Below, in pieces: positions 49,352 to 49,374 of a stretch of DNA of 49,374 bases. How positions within the stretch are numbered: position 1 is the stretch's first letter; every line of letters starts with the position of its first letter. The notes under the pieces were generated by a model. It did no database searches. It had not been told where the DNA came from and worked only from the letters and a program-made list of their open reading frames with translations. The translations under genes were made by a program, and so were the position numbers. Source of the stretch: CAZLNV01 sp964561095 (lineage in GTDB: Bacteria > Bacillota_I > Bacilli_A > RF39 > UBA660). The stretch is taken from assembly GCA_964561095.1 (NCBI GenBank), contig CAZLNV010000002.1, forward strand, positions 1 through 49,374, given 5' to 3'.

Positions 49352-49374
49352 TTAATTGTAATAATTTGTTTAAT

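Noticed and set aside
1..49374. Genetic code 4 (UGA = Trp), suggested by TGA at a conserved Trp in DUF1016 and in the fragment at 45548.
   Set aside because: prfB is complete, Trp is encoded by TGG in many core genes, and long conserved genes contain no in-frame TGA.
48946..49374. The right edge as an intact secA 3' end.
   Set aside because: In the SEC-C frame a TAA occurs at 49354-49352, so the frame does not run on to the window edge; I list it only as a SEC-C remnant.
1..49374. CRISPR arrays, tRNA or rRNA genes, conjugation or phage structural genes.
   Set aside because: No regular direct-repeat array, no RNA-gene signature and no such protein family was seen on either strand.

Overview
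The window looks like a chromosomal segment of a very AT-rich, Gram-positive-type bacterium related to Bacilli, probably one of the reduced, uncultured Bacilli/Mollicutes-like lineages. Reasons: A/T-rich codon use, strong AGGAG ribosome binding sites and TTGaca/TATAAT promoters; the Bacillus-type S10-spc-alpha order secY-adk-map-infA-rpmJ-rpsM; zinc-type S14; and spo0A, whiA, a YoaS/YozG-like pair, YitT and DUF1846. It has a cell wall (uppS, ftsEX with an M23 hydrolase, a sortase-type NPKTG protein). UGA is most likely a stop codon because prfB (RF2) is intact and Trp is TGG throughout.

Layout. (1) 1-12550, minus strand: one ribosomal-protein operon from rpsJ to a partial rpsM, with a near-consensus promoter and a leader ahead of rpsJ. 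rpmD (L30) is missing, L3 has an acidic tail, and an unrecognised 93-residue coiled-coil gene sits translationally coupled between rpsN and rpsH. (2) 12.6-15.4 kb: a DUF2975/Xre/DUF4173 membrane-regulator module, divergent from uppS. (3) 15.4-19 kb: an Hpt-receiver protein, a hybrid histidine kinase and a PlsC-like acyltransferase. (4) 19-23.5 kb: an apparently leaderless Xre gene, an NPKTG surface protein interrupted by an in-frame TAA, DUF1846, and a DUF1016 nuclease gene interrupted by TGA at a conserved Trp. (5) 23.5-26 kb: thymidylate genes thyX, tmk and a 5'-nucleotidase. (6) 26-38.2 kb: glycolysis (gpmI, tpiA, pgk, gapA) mixed with spo0A, an HExxH protein, two TasA-like surface proteins and a TGS-containing nucleoside kinase. 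(7) 38.3-45.4 kb: clpP, whiA, M23-ftsX-ftsE, YitT, a Pr6Pr-like protein and prfB. (8) 45.5 kb to the end: an HD protein, a lipoprotein and an anchored protein, then a degraded stretch with three SEC-C coding ends and a KilA-N gene broken by TAA.

How it fits together: the left quarter builds ribosomes and supports protein export and maturation. The middle combines lower glycolysis with dTMP supply and a stress/development layer (Spo0A, phosphorelay proteins, WhiA). spo0A carries a tandem pair of 0A-box-like sites 20 bp apart upstream, suggesting autoregulation. The FtsEX/M23/UppS genes serve wall growth and division. The accessory parts are decaying: three long genes each hold a single in-frame stop with the downstream frame intact, and the DUF1016 cassette has a gene-less copy 10 kb away next to a surface-protein gene. 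No CRISPR array, rRNA or tRNA was recognised.
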